Assembly (NCBI GenBank): GCA_035552095.1
Contig: DASZMA010000193.1
Location: 1-64,000 of the forward strand
Direction: 5' to 3'
DNA from: Bog-473 sp035552095
Lineage (GTDB): Bacteria; Actinomycetota; Acidimicrobiia; Acidimicrobiales; RAAP-2
Length of the DNA stretch: 64,000 nucleotides
Of the stretch, positions 26,857 through 35,075 are shown one piece after another. Numbering within the stretch: position 1 is the first letter of the stretch; every line of letters starts with the position of its first letter. The notes under the pieces were generated by a model. It was not told the origin of the DNA, ran no database searches, and saw nothing but the letters and a program-made list of their open reading frames with translations. The translations under genes and the position numbers were made by a program.

Positions 26857-27378
26857 CTATGTGCGGGTTGGGGTGTCCTGGGTCAGCTGGCGGCCGGGAC
26901 CATGGCGTTGCCAGTCCCCGGACCGACCGCCTGACTTGTGCCAGAGCGTCAGCTCCTCCATCGACGCGTCCGGGTCGAGGTGCCGCACGGCCTCAACCAG
27001 CGTGAGCGCGGCCAGGGCACAGGCGGTGAGCGCCTCCATCTCCACGCCGGTGCGCTCGGTGATCTCGGTCACCGCGCTGACCTCAAAGCGGCGCGGGCCG
27101 ACGACCACCTCAACCGCGACCCCGTCGAGGCGGATCGGGTGACAGAGCGGGATGAGCGATGAGGTCAGCTTGGCTCCTTGTATGCCGGCGATGCGAGCCG
27201 CTTCGACGATGTCGATGCCGTCCGGCGCGTCGGCGCGCACCTGGGCGATGTCGGCCGTGGTGACCACGATGCACTTGGCCATGGCCACCCGCCTGGTCAC
27301 CGCCTTGGCCGTCACGTCGACCATGCGGGCCCGGCCGTGGCGGTCGATGTGGGTCAGGCCACTACCGGCGTCCGTCAT
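26857..27378 (-). CDS. moaC: cyclic pyranopterin monophosphate synthase MoaC
   Basis: MoaC catalyses the second half of the first step in molybdenum cofactor synthesis, closing the pyranopterin ring of the MoaA product. Of its 173 residues, LTSSLIPLCHPIRLDGV carries the active-site His region and GVEMEALTACALAALT the conserved acidic segment. The ATG at 27378 overlaps the moaD stop (ATGA); an upstream start would extend into moaD. The gene closes the moaE-moeA-moaA-moaD-moaC run. Confidence 0.95.
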   Translation of the reverse strand: MTDAGSGLTHIDRHGRARMVDVTAKAVTRRVAMAKCIVVTTADIAQVRADAPDGIDIVEAARIAGIQGAKLTSSLIPLCHPIRLDGVAVEVVVGPRRFEVSAVTEITERTGVEMEALTACALAALTLVEAVRHLDPDASMEELTLWHKSGGRSGDWQRHGPGRQLTQDTPTRT

Positions 27379-27611
27379 CCGCCTGACACCGGAGGGATGA
27401 CGGCCACCTCGTCGTCCTCGTGCACGGGCGCGTCCGGCGCCACCTCGTCGCCGTTGAGCCACACCTTGGAGACGGCCAGGATGCGGGAGAACGGCTCGCC
27501 GAACTGCGCCTCGGCGGCCGCCACGACCGCGGAAATGGTGTTCCCGGCCAGCGTGGTGCGGGCGACCCCGGCCGCCTCCCGAGCCGGCCCGAACAGGAGC
27601 AGTCGGGCCAC
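27375..27611 (-). CDS. moaD: molybdopterin synthase sulfur carrier MoaD
   Basis: A 78-residue ubiquitin-fold sulfur carrier. The C-terminus, EVAVIPPVSGG, ends in the obligatory Gly-Gly that is thiocarboxylated and inserted into MoaE. VWLNGDEV and DDEVAVIPPV are standard MoaD segments. It overlaps moaC by four bases and follows moaA by two. Confidence 0.95.
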   Translation of the reverse strand: MARLLLFGPAREAAGVARTTLAGNTISAVVAAAEAQFGEPFSRILAVSKVWLNGDEVAPDAPVHEDDEVAVIPPVSGG

Positions 27612-27613
27612 CG

Positions 27614-28672
27614 TTAGCCGCCGATCATGGACATGGATCGCGCCGGGCTGAGAAAGCCGGGCTCGTTGATCCCGTGGCCCGGGTACTTGGCCCAGACGGC
27701 CGTCCGCAGGAGGAGGGCCAGGTCCTCATCGGAGCCGCCGTGGCGCAGGATGTCACGGACCGGGTGCTCGTCGTCGGAGAAGAGGCAGTTGCGCAGGGAC
27801 CCGTCGGCGGTCAGGCGCAGGCGGTTGCACGTGCCGCAGAACGGCTCGGTGACGCTGGAGATCAGGCCGATCTCGCCGATGCCGTCGGCAAAGCGGAACC
27901 GCTCGGCCGGTGCCGGCCCGGCCCGATCGTCCAGGGGGACCAGAGGCCACACCGCCGAGATGCGTTCGAAGACCTCGCGGCCCGGCACCAGTTGCTGACG
28001 ATCCCAGGCTCCCTGGGCATCGAGCGGCATGAACTCAATGAAGCGGACGATGCGCCCCGTGTGGCGGGCGAAGGCGGCGAAGTCGAGGATCTCGTCGTCG
28101 TTCTGGCCCCGTAGGAGCACGACATTGACCTTCAGCGGCGTGAGTCCAGCCGCCTCGGCCACCGCCATGGCCTGGAGCACCACGCCCAGGTCGCCCCGCC
28201 GCCGAATGGCGGCGAACCGCTCGGGCCGCAGCGAGTCACAGCTCACGTTGACCCGGCGCAGGCCGGCGGCGGCCAACCGGGGGGCCACCCGGGCCAGCTC
28301 GGTGCCGTTGGTGGTCATGGCCAGATCGGCGAACCCGAGGGCGGACAGCCGACCGATGAGGGCGGGCAGGTCGCGCCGCATCAGTGGCTCGCCGCCGGTG
28401 AGGCGCAGGGCGTCCACCCCGAGCGAACGGGCCACCCGGGCCACCCGGACGATCTCATCGAAGGACAACAGGTCATCGTGGGGGAGGAAGGAGAGCCCCT
28501 CTTCGGGCATGCAGTAGACGCAGCGCAGATTGCAGCGGTCGGTGACCGAGATACGCAGGTCGTTATGGTGGCGGCCGTAGCGATCGACCAGCGGGCCCTG
28601 CGTCGGCATGGCGGGGGCGGGGCGGCGGCCGTGAGGCCGGACCGACACGGCGACCGGCACCGGAGCGGTCAC
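27614..28672 (-). CDS. moaA: GTP 3',8-cyclase MoaA (radical SAM)
   Basis: MoaA starts molybdenum cofactor synthesis by rearranging GTP with two 4Fe-4S clusters. The SAM cluster motif is TDRCNLRCVYCMPEEG. The C-terminal cluster Cys residues are in FCGTCNRLRL and GSLRNCLF. LRLTGGEPLMRRDL is the SAM-binding GGEP motif. The chain ends in GG, needed for activity. Length, 352 residues, is normal, with a slightly long N-terminal tail. Its ATG overlaps the moeA stop (ATGA). Confidence 0.97.
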   Translation of the reverse strand: MTAPVPVAVSVRPHGRRPAPAMPTQGPLVDRYGRHHNDLRISVTDRCNLRCVYCMPEEGLSFLPHDDLLSFDEIVRVARVARSLGVDALRLTGGEPLMRRDLPALIGRLSALGFADLAMTTNGTELARVAPRLAAAGLRRVNVSCDSLRPERFAAIRRRGDLGVVLQAMAVAEAAGLTPLKVNVVLLRGQNDDEILDFAAFARHTGRIVRFIEFMPLDAQGAWDRQQLVPGREVFERISAVWPLVPLDDRAGPAPAERFRFADGIGEIGLISSVTEPFCGTCNRLRLTADGSLRNCLFSDDEHPVRDILRHGGSDEDLALLLRTAVWAKYPGHGINEPGFLSPARSMSMIGG

Positions 28673-29934
28673 CGGTGCAGTCCGGCCAGGGCGGGCGAGG
28701 CGTCGTCCTGCAACCGGTCCGGGTCGATGAGGAGAACGGCTACCTGGTCACCGGCCGGTGCGCCCGCGCCGTCGGGCAGCATGACGAGGGCGTTGGCCTC
28801 CGCCATGGCGTGCAGCTGGTGGGACTCCTGGCCCAGGGACGGCTGGACCCCCCAGGTGCCGTCGTGGTGGAGGGCGACCCGGGCCCGGAGGAAGTGGGTC
28901 TTGCCGTCGGGCTGACGTTCGAGGTCGGTGGCGCAGGTGGCGTTGACCACCGGGCGGTGCAGGACACGGTGGCCGGCGAGGGCGCGCAGGGCCGGGCGCA
29001 CGAAGAGCTCGAAGCTGACCAGGGCCGAGACCGGGTTGCCCGGGAGGCCGAAGACCGGCAGGCCCGAGTCGGCCAGGCGGCCGAAGGCGAAGGGCTTGGC
29101 CGGGCGGATGGCGACCTGCATCCAGCGCATGCGCCCGCCACTGAGTTTCTCGAGGACCACGCGGACCAGGTCGAGATCGCCGACGCTGACCCCGCCCGAG
29201 GTGATGACCGCGTCGCAGCGGGCGGCGCCCTGGTGCAGCACCTCAATGAGCTCTGCTTCGTTGTCGCCGACGATGCCCAGATCGATTCCCTCCCAGCCCT
29301 GGGCGTGGACGAGGGCCAGCAGCGACTGCCGGTTGGCGTCGCGGATCTTGGCCGGGGGGAGCGGCCCGGGTCCCGAGTAGAGCTCGTCGCCGGTCGAGAG
29401 GACGCCGACCCGGGGGCGGGGGTGGACCATGACCGTCTCCGTGCCTTGGTTGGCCAGGACCCCCAGATAGGCCGGGGTGAGCACCGTCCCGGCCGGGGCG
29501 ATGACATCGCCCACCGCGACGTCCCGGCCGGGTGGGCGGACGAAGTTCCCGGCCGGCAGCGCTCGCGCCAGCGTGACCCGGCTTCCATCGGGCTCCACGG
29601 TTGTCTCTTCCACCATGCAGACGGCGTCGGCCCCTTTGGGCAAGGGCGCTCCGGTCATGATGCGGGCGGCGTGGCCGGGACCGACGGTCCCGGGGAAGGG
29701 GTGGCCGGCCATGATCGAGCCGACGACGGTGAGGGTGACGGGGGCACTGGTGGTGTCAGCCGAGCGGACGGCATAGCCGTCCATGGAGGAGTTGGCGAAG
29801 GGCGGGACCGGTTCGGTGGCGACGACCTGGTGGCCGAGGACGCAGCCCAGGGCGTCGCTGAGCGCGACGGCCACGGGCGGCAGCGGGTCGCAGTGGCCCA
29901 GGACGAACTGCTGCGCCTCCTCGAGCGGGATCAA
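28669..29934 (-). CDS. moeA: molybdopterin molybdotransferase MoeA
   Basis: MoeA inserts molybdate into adenylylated molybdopterin. In its 421 residues PPFANSSMDGYAVRSADT, VITSGGVSVGDLDLV and VFGLPGNPVSALVSFELFVR are hallmark segments, and the C-terminal beta-barrel domain (about 340-421) is complete. It is sandwiched between moaE and moaA with four-base overlaps on both sides, so the whole set is one translation-coupled operon. Confidence 0.96.
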   Translation of the reverse strand: MIPLEEAQQFVLGHCDPLPPVAVALSDALGCVLGHQVVATEPVPPFANSSMDGYAVRSADTTSAPVTLTVVGSIMAGHPFPGTVGPGHAARIMTGAPLPKGADAVCMVEETTVEPDGSRVTLARALPAGNFVRPPGRDVAVGDVIAPAGTVLTPAYLGVLANQGTETVMVHPRPRVGVLSTGDELYSGPGPLPPAKIRDANRQSLLALVHAQGWEGIDLGIVGDNEAELIEVLHQGAARCDAVITSGGVSVGDLDLVRVVLEKLSGGRMRWMQVAIRPAKPFAFGRLADSGLPVFGLPGNPVSALVSFELFVRPALRALAGHRVLHRPVVNATCATDLERQPDGKTHFLRARVALHHDGTWGVQPSLGQESHQLHAMAEANALVMLPDGAGAPAGDQVAVLLIDPDRLQDDASPALAGLHR

Positions 29935-30449
29935 CGGTGCCTCGACGGGGCGACGGGGGCGACGGGGGCGAGGTGGCCGGCCGCGGCCTCGATGTCCTCG
30001 GCGCAGACGCTCCAGTCCTCGCCGCCCTCCCAGGTCTCCCGCTTCCAGATGGGCACCGTGTGCTTGAGGGTATCTATGCAGAACTCGGCGGCGGCAAACG
30101 CTTCGGCCCGGTGGGGCGTCGACGCCACCACCACGACAGCGACGTCACCCACTTCGAGCGTCCCCACCCGATGGAGCAGGACGAGGCGGCCGATGACGGG
30201 CCAGCGCTGGCGGGCCGTCTCGGCCACCTGGGCCAGGCGGGGCACTACCTGCTCCACGTAGGCCTCGTAGGCCAGGGAGGTCACGCCGGGTCGGCCGTCG
30301 GAATGGTCGCGCACGGTCCCGCAGAAGGTGACGATGCCCCCGCAGGAGGGGAGGTTGGCCCACGTCCAGGCCCGGTCGACGGGCAAGGGACCCTCGTCGA
30401 CGGCGATCCAGTCGCCGGTCGCTGGCGGCGACAGCTCGGGAGGGGTCAC
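29931..30449 (-). CDS. moaE: molybdopterin synthase catalytic subunit MoaE
   Basis: MoaE receives sulfur from MoaD and makes the dithiolene of molybdopterin. Of about 172 residues, GGIVTFCGTVRDHSDGR, HRVGTLEVGDVAVVVVAST and CIDTLKHTVPIWKRE (catalytic Lys region) are clear. The GTG at 30449 overlaps the xdhC stop as GTGA, which decides the start although the frame is open much further upstream. A short PVAPVAPS repeat closes the protein. Confidence 0.94.
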   Translation of the reverse strand: MTPPELSPPATGDWIAVDEGPLPVDRAWTWANLPSCGGIVTFCGTVRDHSDGRPGVTSLAYEAYVEQVVPRLAQVAETARQRWPVIGRLVLLHRVGTLEVGDVAVVVVASTPHRAEAFAAAEFCIDTLKHTVPIWKRETWEGGEDWSVCAEDIEAAAGHLAPVAPVAPSRHR

Positions 30450-31321
30450 GACCGCGCCGACGACGCCGACGCCGACGCCAACGTCGTCGTCCGGTGGATG
30501 GGCCCCGAGCCGTCGCGCAACGAAGGGGCCGTCATGCCGGCCCGCAGCGAGATGATCTCGGCGCAGATCGACACGGCCGTCTCCTCCGGCGTCCGGGACC
30601 CGATGTCGAGCCCGATGGGGGCCATGATCCGCTGAATCTGCTCGGGCGCCACTCCGTGCGCCCGCAACCGCTGTGTGCGGTCCTCGTGGGTGGCTCGTGA
30701 GCCCATGGCGCCTATGTAGCCGGCGCCGGTGTCGAGGGCGGCCATCAGCACCGGGATGTCGAACTTGTGGTCGTGCGTGAGGACGCAGACGGCGTCGCTC
30801 GGCCCCAACGTGTCGGCCACCTTGGCCAGGTAGCGGTGGGGCCAGTCCGCCACCACCTCGTCGGCCTCGGGGAAGCGGGCCACGGTGGCGAAGGCGGGCC
30901 GGGCGTCGCACACGGTGACGTGGTAGCCCAGCACCTTGCCCAGGCGGACCAGCGCCGCACTGAAGTCCACCGCGCCGAAGATCAACATGAGGGAGGGGGG
31001 CGAGAACACCTCAATGAACACGGTGACCTCACGGCGCCCGGCCTCGCCGCACCGGCCGTAGTGCCGGATCACGTTGGACCCGGCCATCAACGCCCCGTGG
31101 GCGTCCCGGGCCACGATACGACTGAGCTCGGGGTCAGGCAGCGAGCCGACCGGATCGATATCAGCCCGCACCAACAGCTTCGCCCCCAACGGGGGGAGGC
31201 CCGCCCCGACCCCGCCGACCCCGCCGACCCCGCCGCCGTCGCCGACCTCAATCACCGTCGCCAGCGCCACCGGCACCTCGGCCCGGAGGCACTCCCGCAA
31301 CAGGTCGAACACGCCGTCCAT
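30446..31321 (-). CDS. xdhC: XdhC-family molybdenum cofactor insertion chaperone (full length)
   Basis: XdhC/CoxI proteins bind, sulfurate or deliver the cofactor to xanthine-oxidase-type enzymes. This 291-residue protein has an N-terminal XdhC/CoxI domain and a C-terminal Rossmann domain (LMLIFGAVDFSAALVRLGKV, then VLTHDHKFDIPVLMAAL and GYIGAMGSRATHEDR). The usual N-terminal Cys motif of CoxI domains is not obvious; a GGVGGVGGVG repeat occupies that area (DNA 31208-31234). Likely client: the IorB-like oxidoreductase encoded nearby. Confidence 0.9.
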   Translation of the reverse strand: MDGVFDLLRECLRAEVPVALATVIEVGDGGGVGGVGGVGAGLPPLGAKLLVRADIDPVGSLPDPELSRIVARDAHGALMAGSNVIRHYGRCGEAGRREVTVFIEVFSPPSLMLIFGAVDFSAALVRLGKVLGYHVTVCDARPAFATVARFPEADEVVADWPHRYLAKVADTLGPSDAVCVLTHDHKFDIPVLMAALDTGAGYIGAMGSRATHEDRTQRLRAHGVAPEQIQRIMAPIGLDIGSRTPEETAVSICAEIISLRAGMTAPSLRDGSGPIHRTTTLASASASSARS

Positions 31322-31632
31322 CAGGCGAGCGGCTCAAGGAAGATGCGGATGGTCCCCCCGCACGTGAGCCCCACGGCGAAGGCCTCGTCGTCGGAGTACC
31401 CGAACGTGCACAGGCGCGGGTCACCGCTGGCCAACACTTCGAGCGCCTCGGTCACCACCGCCCCCTCGATACAGCCACCCGACACCGACCCCGCCACCTC
31501 CCCGGCGTCGTTGACGGCCATGGCCGCCCCCGGGTCACGGGGCCCCGAGCCGATCAACGTGACCACCCGGGCCAAGGCCACCCGACGCCCGGCCCGCTGC
31601 CATTGCTCAATGTCGTCGAGCACGTCCTTCAC
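31321..31632 (-). CDS. XdhC/CoxI N-terminal-domain protein
   Basis: A 103-residue stand-alone XdhC/CoxI domain. ALARVVTLIGSGPRDPGAAM and GSVSGGCIEGAVVTEAL carry the conserved GGC motif, and FGYSDDEAFAVGLTCGGTI follows. It holds the Cys residues that the full-length XdhC next to it seems to lack, so the two may act as complementary halves. The stop overlaps the next start by one base (TGATG). Confidence 0.9.
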   Translation of the reverse strand: MKDVLDDIEQWQRAGRRVALARVVTLIGSGPRDPGAAMAVNDAGEVAGSVSGGCIEGAVVTEALEVLASGDPRLCTFGYSDDEAFAVGLTCGGTIRIFLEPLA

Positions 31633-31671
31633 TCCTCGCCCCCTTAACGCCCCTGGCCAGACTAATCATGG

Positions 31672-32139
31672 CTAATGCGGCTGCTGCCCGGCCAGCAGCG
31701 CCAGGGCGTGCGGGAGCACCCCGATCACCGCCTCCAGCGACTCCAGCGCACCGCGGGGCGATCCGGGCAGGTTGAGCACCAGGCACTGGCCGATGGTCCC
31801 GGCCACCCCCCGGGAGAGTGGGCCCAGCGGACTGGCGGTGCGCATGGCTTCGGCCAGCCCGGGCGCCTGGCGCTCGATCACGCTGCGGGTGGCCTCCGGG
31901 GTCAGGTCGGTGGGGGCGAAGCCGGTACCCCCCGAGGTGATGAGCAACCCCACGAAGCCGGCGGCCATCTCGCCCAGCGCCGTGGCCACCGGCACCACGC
32001 CGTCGGCGCAGAGCCGCCGCTCCACCACGCTGAAGCCGTGCTCGCCCAGCGACCGCCCCAGCTCCTCGCCCGAGCGGTCCTCCCGCGTGCCCTGGCTGAC
32101 CGAGTCCGAGACGGTGAGGACCTTGGCCAGGAGCGTCAT
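31672..32139 (-). CDS. mogA: MogA/MoaB-type molybdopterin adenylyltransferase
   Basis: A 155-residue enzyme that adenylylates molybdopterin before MoeA acts. LTVSDSVSQGTREDRSGEEL and LLITSGGTGFAPTDLTPEAT are the MPT-binding signatures, and LVLNLPGSPRGALESLEAV closes the active site. Length fits MogA. It sits upstream of the two XdhC-type genes on the same strand, 39 bases apart. Confidence 0.94.
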   Translation of the reverse strand: MTLLAKVLTVSDSVSQGTREDRSGEELGRSLGEHGFSVVERRLCADGVVPVATALGEMAAGFVGLLITSGGTGFAPTDLTPEATRSVIERQAPGLAEAMRTASPLGPLSRGVAGTIGQCLVLNLPGSPRGALESLEAVIGVLPHALALLAGQQPH

Positions 32140-32191
32140 CTCGGCGACGCTACTTCTGGGCTGACCTCGTCTCGCGTCATCGACCCTGCTC

Positions 32192-32249
32192 AGGAGGGCC
32201 TCACCTCCTAGCCGTGACCCGGGGCGCCGCCCGGCCTATGTTGGCCGGG
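32192..32249. promoter_or_regulatory. two perfect inverted repeats between mogA and the molybdoenzyme genes
   Basis: AGGAGG-6-CCTCCT lies at 32192-32209 and CCCGGCC-6-GGCCGGG at 32230-32249. Both fall in the 135-base divergent gap. The second is strong enough to fold as an RNA hairpin in the 5' leader of the plus-strand gene or to serve as an operator. I see no known riboswitch consensus here. Confidence 0.45.
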
Positions 32250-32274
32250 GGGACGACACGAAGGGGGATGGTCG

Positions 32275-32703
32275 ATGACACAACTACGGGGGGAACCGAT
32301 ACTGGCCACGCCGATGCCCCGCCGCCGCTTCCTCGGCTTCGTGCTGGCGGCGCCCACCCTGGTCGTCGCGGCCCGCCTCATCGACGGTGAGTACCCGGCC
32401 GGCGCCGTCATCCCCTCCTTGCCCGAGCCGTCGGACCTCTTCGATCTGGGCGACCTGCAGGATCTGGCCGCCGCCGCCACCTCAGGGTTGATCTCCATCG
32501 TCATGAACACCGACGGCACGGCGTCCTTCGCCCTGCCCCGGGCCGAGGTGGGGCAGGGCATCACCACCTCCTTCGCCATGGTGATCGCCGAGGAGTTGGA
32601 CCTTCCCCTCGACAAGGTGGTGGTCACGCTCCTCGACGCCACCCCGGCGCTGTTGATGAACCAGTTCACCGGCGGGTCGAACTCGACCCGGTCGCTCTAC
32701 TAG
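32275..32703 (+). CDS. IorB-like molybdoenzyme large subunit, N-terminal part, ends at in-frame TAG
   Basis: The first 142 codons of an isoquinoline-1-oxidoreductase-beta-like protein. It has a Tat signal (MPRRRFLGFVLAAP) and then VEVGQGITTSFAMVIAEELD and LMNQFTGGSNSTRSLY, the usual start of the molybdopterin-binding domain. The frame meets TAG at 32701-32703 and then continues as PVRVAAAGTRAQLLEAAAA with no shift, matching where homologous proteins run straight on. This is therefore one gene broken, or recoded, at a single codon. The start has a purine-rich site (AAGGGGG) upstream. Confidence 0.8.
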   Translation: MTQLRGEPILATPMPRRRFLGFVLAAPTLVVAARLIDGEYPAGAVIPSLPEPSDLFDLGDLQDLAAAATSGLISIVMNTDGTASFALPRAEVGQGITTSFAMVIAEELDLPLDKVVVTLLDATPALLMNQFTGGSNSTRSLY

Positions 32704-32712
32704 CCGGTCCGG

Positions 32713-34587
32713 GTGGCTGCCGCCGGCACGCGGGCCCAGCTGTTGGAGGCCGCCGCCGCCCAGCTGGGGGTACTCGTCAGTGAGTTGACCACCGAGAACG
32801 GGCTCATCACCTCCTCGAGCGGCCACACCCTCACCTACGGCTCACTCGCCACCGCGGCCGCCGCCACCGAGACCAGGTCGCTCAACATCGAGCTGAAGGA
32901 CGCGGCCGACTTCAAGATCATCGGCACCCCGCAGTACCGTACCGACGCCCTCACCTCGGTCACCGGCGCCAAGGTCTTCACCATGGACCTCGAGGTGCCC
33001 AACGCCCTCCCGACCATGGTGTGCCGTCCCCCCACCATCAACGGCCAGGTCGTCTCGGTGGCCAACCTGGCGGCGGTCAGGGCCATGCCCGGCATAACCG
33101 ACGTGGTCCCCATCTCCACCGGGGTGGCGGTGCGCGGGGCCACCTTCGGTCAGTGCATAGATGCGGTGAACGCCCTCAATGTGTCCTGGGGGCCCGGCAC
33201 CGAGGACGGGCAGTCCGACGCCACCGTGCTGGCCGAGCTCAACCCGCTGCTGCCGCTGATCTCGCCGGCCCCCAACCCGCTGGCCAAGACGGTGGACGCC
33301 GCGTTCACCTACTACTTCCGCAGCAACAGCCCACTGGAGACCAACTGCGCCATCGCCGATGTGCGGCCGGGCTCGGCCGAGATCTGGTCGAGCCTCAAGG
33401 TGCCCATCCTGGCCCAGCAGAACATCGCCAAATTGCTCGGCCTGCCTCAGGACGCGGTGAAGGTCCATGTTTCGCTGGGCGGGGGGTCCTTCGGGCGGCA
33501 CCTGTTCTCCGACGCGGCCGAGGAGGCGGCGGAGATCTCCCAGGCCATGGGCAAGCCGGTCAAGCTGATGTGGCACCGCACCGATGACTTCCGCCACGGC
33601 CGCGTCCACCCCATGTGCGTGTCGAGGGTCCGGGCCACCTACGTCCCGGGCAATGTCATCGCCTACGAGCAGCGGCACACCAGCGTCTCGACCGACTTCA
33701 CCCACGGCTTCGGCGAGGTCATCACCTCGTCGCTGGCCGAGCTGCCGCTGGGCAACCTCGGGTATGCGGAAACCATCTTCGAGCTGACCCAGAACGTGCC
33801 CTACAACTTCGGCCTCACCGACCAGGTGATCAACGAAGTGGATATGGGCTTCCATACCGGCAGCATGCGCAACATCTACTCGCCCGACGTGTGCACCTCG
33901 CTCGAGCTGGTGGTCGACCAGATCGCCCAGGGCATGTCGATGGACCCGTACCAGTTCCGGCGCCAGTTCCTCAAGGACGCCCGCTCGCAGGCCGTGCTGA
34001 TCAAGGCGGCCCAGGTGGGGAACTGGGGCCGCACCATGGCGCCGGGCACGGCGCAGGGCATCGCCTTCCACGCCGAGTACAAGGGCGTGTGCGCGGCGCT
34101 GGTCGAGATCGACTGCACCCCGGCCACCATCAACCGGGTGGTGGAGAACGCGGCCACCGGCCCCCGGGTCACCAAGGTCGTGTTCGTGGTCGATGTGGGC
34201 TTGCCGATCAACCCGCTCGGCCTGCAGGCGCAAATGTTGGGCGGCATCATGGACGGCATCGCCCAGACCCTCACCTCGAGCCTGCACTTCAAGGACGGGC
34301 TCCCGCTCGAGGGGAGTTGGGACAACTACTTCTACACCCGCCAGTGGAACGTCCCGCCCGAGGTCGAGGTCGTCGTCATGCCGCCCACCACCGGCATACC
34401 GGGCGGCGCCGGCGAGTTCGGCGTGGCGGCGTCCATGGCCGCCGTGGCCTGCGCCTACGCCCGGGCCACCGGCACCATGCCCACCAGCTTCCCCATCAAC
34501 CACAACGGGCCGCTGGGCTTCACCCCCACCCCCGTCATCCCGCCGCTGCCCCAGTCACCCACCGACGGCCTGTCCAACGCGTTCTAG
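32713..34587 (+). CDS. IorB-like aldehyde/isoquinoline oxidoreductase large subunit, remainder
   Basis: Same frame as the preceding entry; 624 residues from the GTG at 32713, the first possible restart after the TAG, though without a ribosome site. It carries the xanthine-oxidase-family molybdopterin domain: KIIGTPQYRTDALTSVTGAK, VKVHVSLGGGSFGRHLFSD, VDVGLPINPLGLQAQMLGG and the active-site loop IPGGAGEFGVAASMAAV with the expected Glu. No other disruption is visible over 1.9 kb. The partner 2Fe-2S subunit follows. If not rejoined to the Tat signal and first domain, this part should be inactive. Confidence 0.85.
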   Translation: MAAAGTRAQLLEAAAAQLGVLVSELTTENGLITSSSGHTLTYGSLATAAAATETRSLNIELKDAADFKIIGTPQYRTDALTSVTGAKVFTMDLEVPNALPTMVCRPPTINGQVVSVANLAAVRAMPGITDVVPISTGVAVRGATFGQCIDAVNALNVSWGPGTEDGQSDATVLAELNPLLPLISPAPNPLAKTVDAAFTYYFRSNSPLETNCAIADVRPGSAEIWSSLKVPILAQQNIAKLLGLPQDAVKVHVSLGGGSFGRHLFSDAAEEAAEISQAMGKPVKLMWHRTDDFRHGRVHPMCVSRVRATYVPGNVIAYEQRHTSVSTDFTHGFGEVITSSLAELPLGNLGYAETIFELTQNVPYNFGLTDQVINEVDMGFHTGSMRNIYSPDVCTSLELVVDQIAQGMSMDPYQFRRQFLKDARSQAVLIKAAQVGNWGRTMAPGTAQGIAFHAEYKGVCAALVEIDCTPATINRVVENAATGPRVTKVVFVVDVGLPINPLGLQAQMLGGIMDGIAQTLTSSLHFKDGLPLEGSWDNYFYTRQWNVPPEVEVVVMPPTTGIPGGAGEFGVAASMAAVACAYARATGTMPTSFPINHNGPLGFTPTPVIPPLPQSPTDGLSNAF

Positions 34588-34596
34588 GAGACCACC

Positions 34597-35073
34597 ATGC
34601 CTATGCAAACCTTCAAGGTCAACGGCCAGACGGTGAACGTCGAAGTGGAAGACGACGTGCGCCTGCTGTGGGTCCTGCGCGACCTGCTCGGCATCCACGG
34701 CCCGAAATATGGCTGCGGGTTGGAAGTGTGCCGGGCCTGCACCAGCCACATCAACGGCAAGGCCTTCAACCCGTGCTCCGTCCCGGTCTCTGACATCAAG
34801 CCGACCGACGAGATCACCACCATCGAGGGGTTGCCGGCGACGGTCGGCCAACCGCTGCACCCGATGCAGCAGGCCTGGCTCGAGTTCGACGTCCCCCAGT
34901 GCGGCTACTGCCAGCCCGGGCAGATCATGGCGGCCGTGGCGTTGGTCAAGGAGGTGCAGGCCGAGGGGCGCTCCATCACCGAGGCCGACCTCGATGCCAT
35001 CCGCAACATATGCCGCTGCGGCACCTACCCCCGCATCCGCCAGGCCATCGTGGCCGGCGAGGGGGCGATGTAG
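34597..35073 (+). CDS. 2Fe-2S subunit of the molybdenum hydroxylase (IorA/CoxS-like)
   Basis: A 158-residue electron-transfer subunit with two clusters. The plant-ferredoxin-type cluster uses the Cys residues of YGCGLEVCRACTSHING and FNPC; the second uses QCGYCQPGQIM and ICRCGTYPRI. The order and spacing are standard for IorA/CoxS. It starts nine bases after the large subunit, preceded by GGAG, and would pass electrons from the molybdenum site to an acceptor. Intact reading here suggests the complex is still maintained. Confidence 0.95.
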   Translation: MPMQTFKVNGQTVNVEVEDDVRLLWVLRDLLGIHGPKYGCGLEVCRACTSHINGKAFNPCSVPVSDIKPTDEITTIEGLPATVGQPLHPMQQAWLEFDVPQCGYCQPGQIMAAVALVKEVQAEGRSITEADLDAIRNICRCGTYPRIRQAIVAGEGAM

Positions 35074-35075
35074 CG

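Noticed and set aside
32701..32703. Genome-wide reassignment of TAG
   Set aside because: Several genes in the window end in TAG at the expected family length, so the codon works as a normal stop.
32842..34503. 553-codon minus-strand frame opposite the IorB-like gene
   Set aside because: His/Asp/Gly-rich shadow translation without motifs; the opposite strand carries conserved molybdoenzyme motifs.
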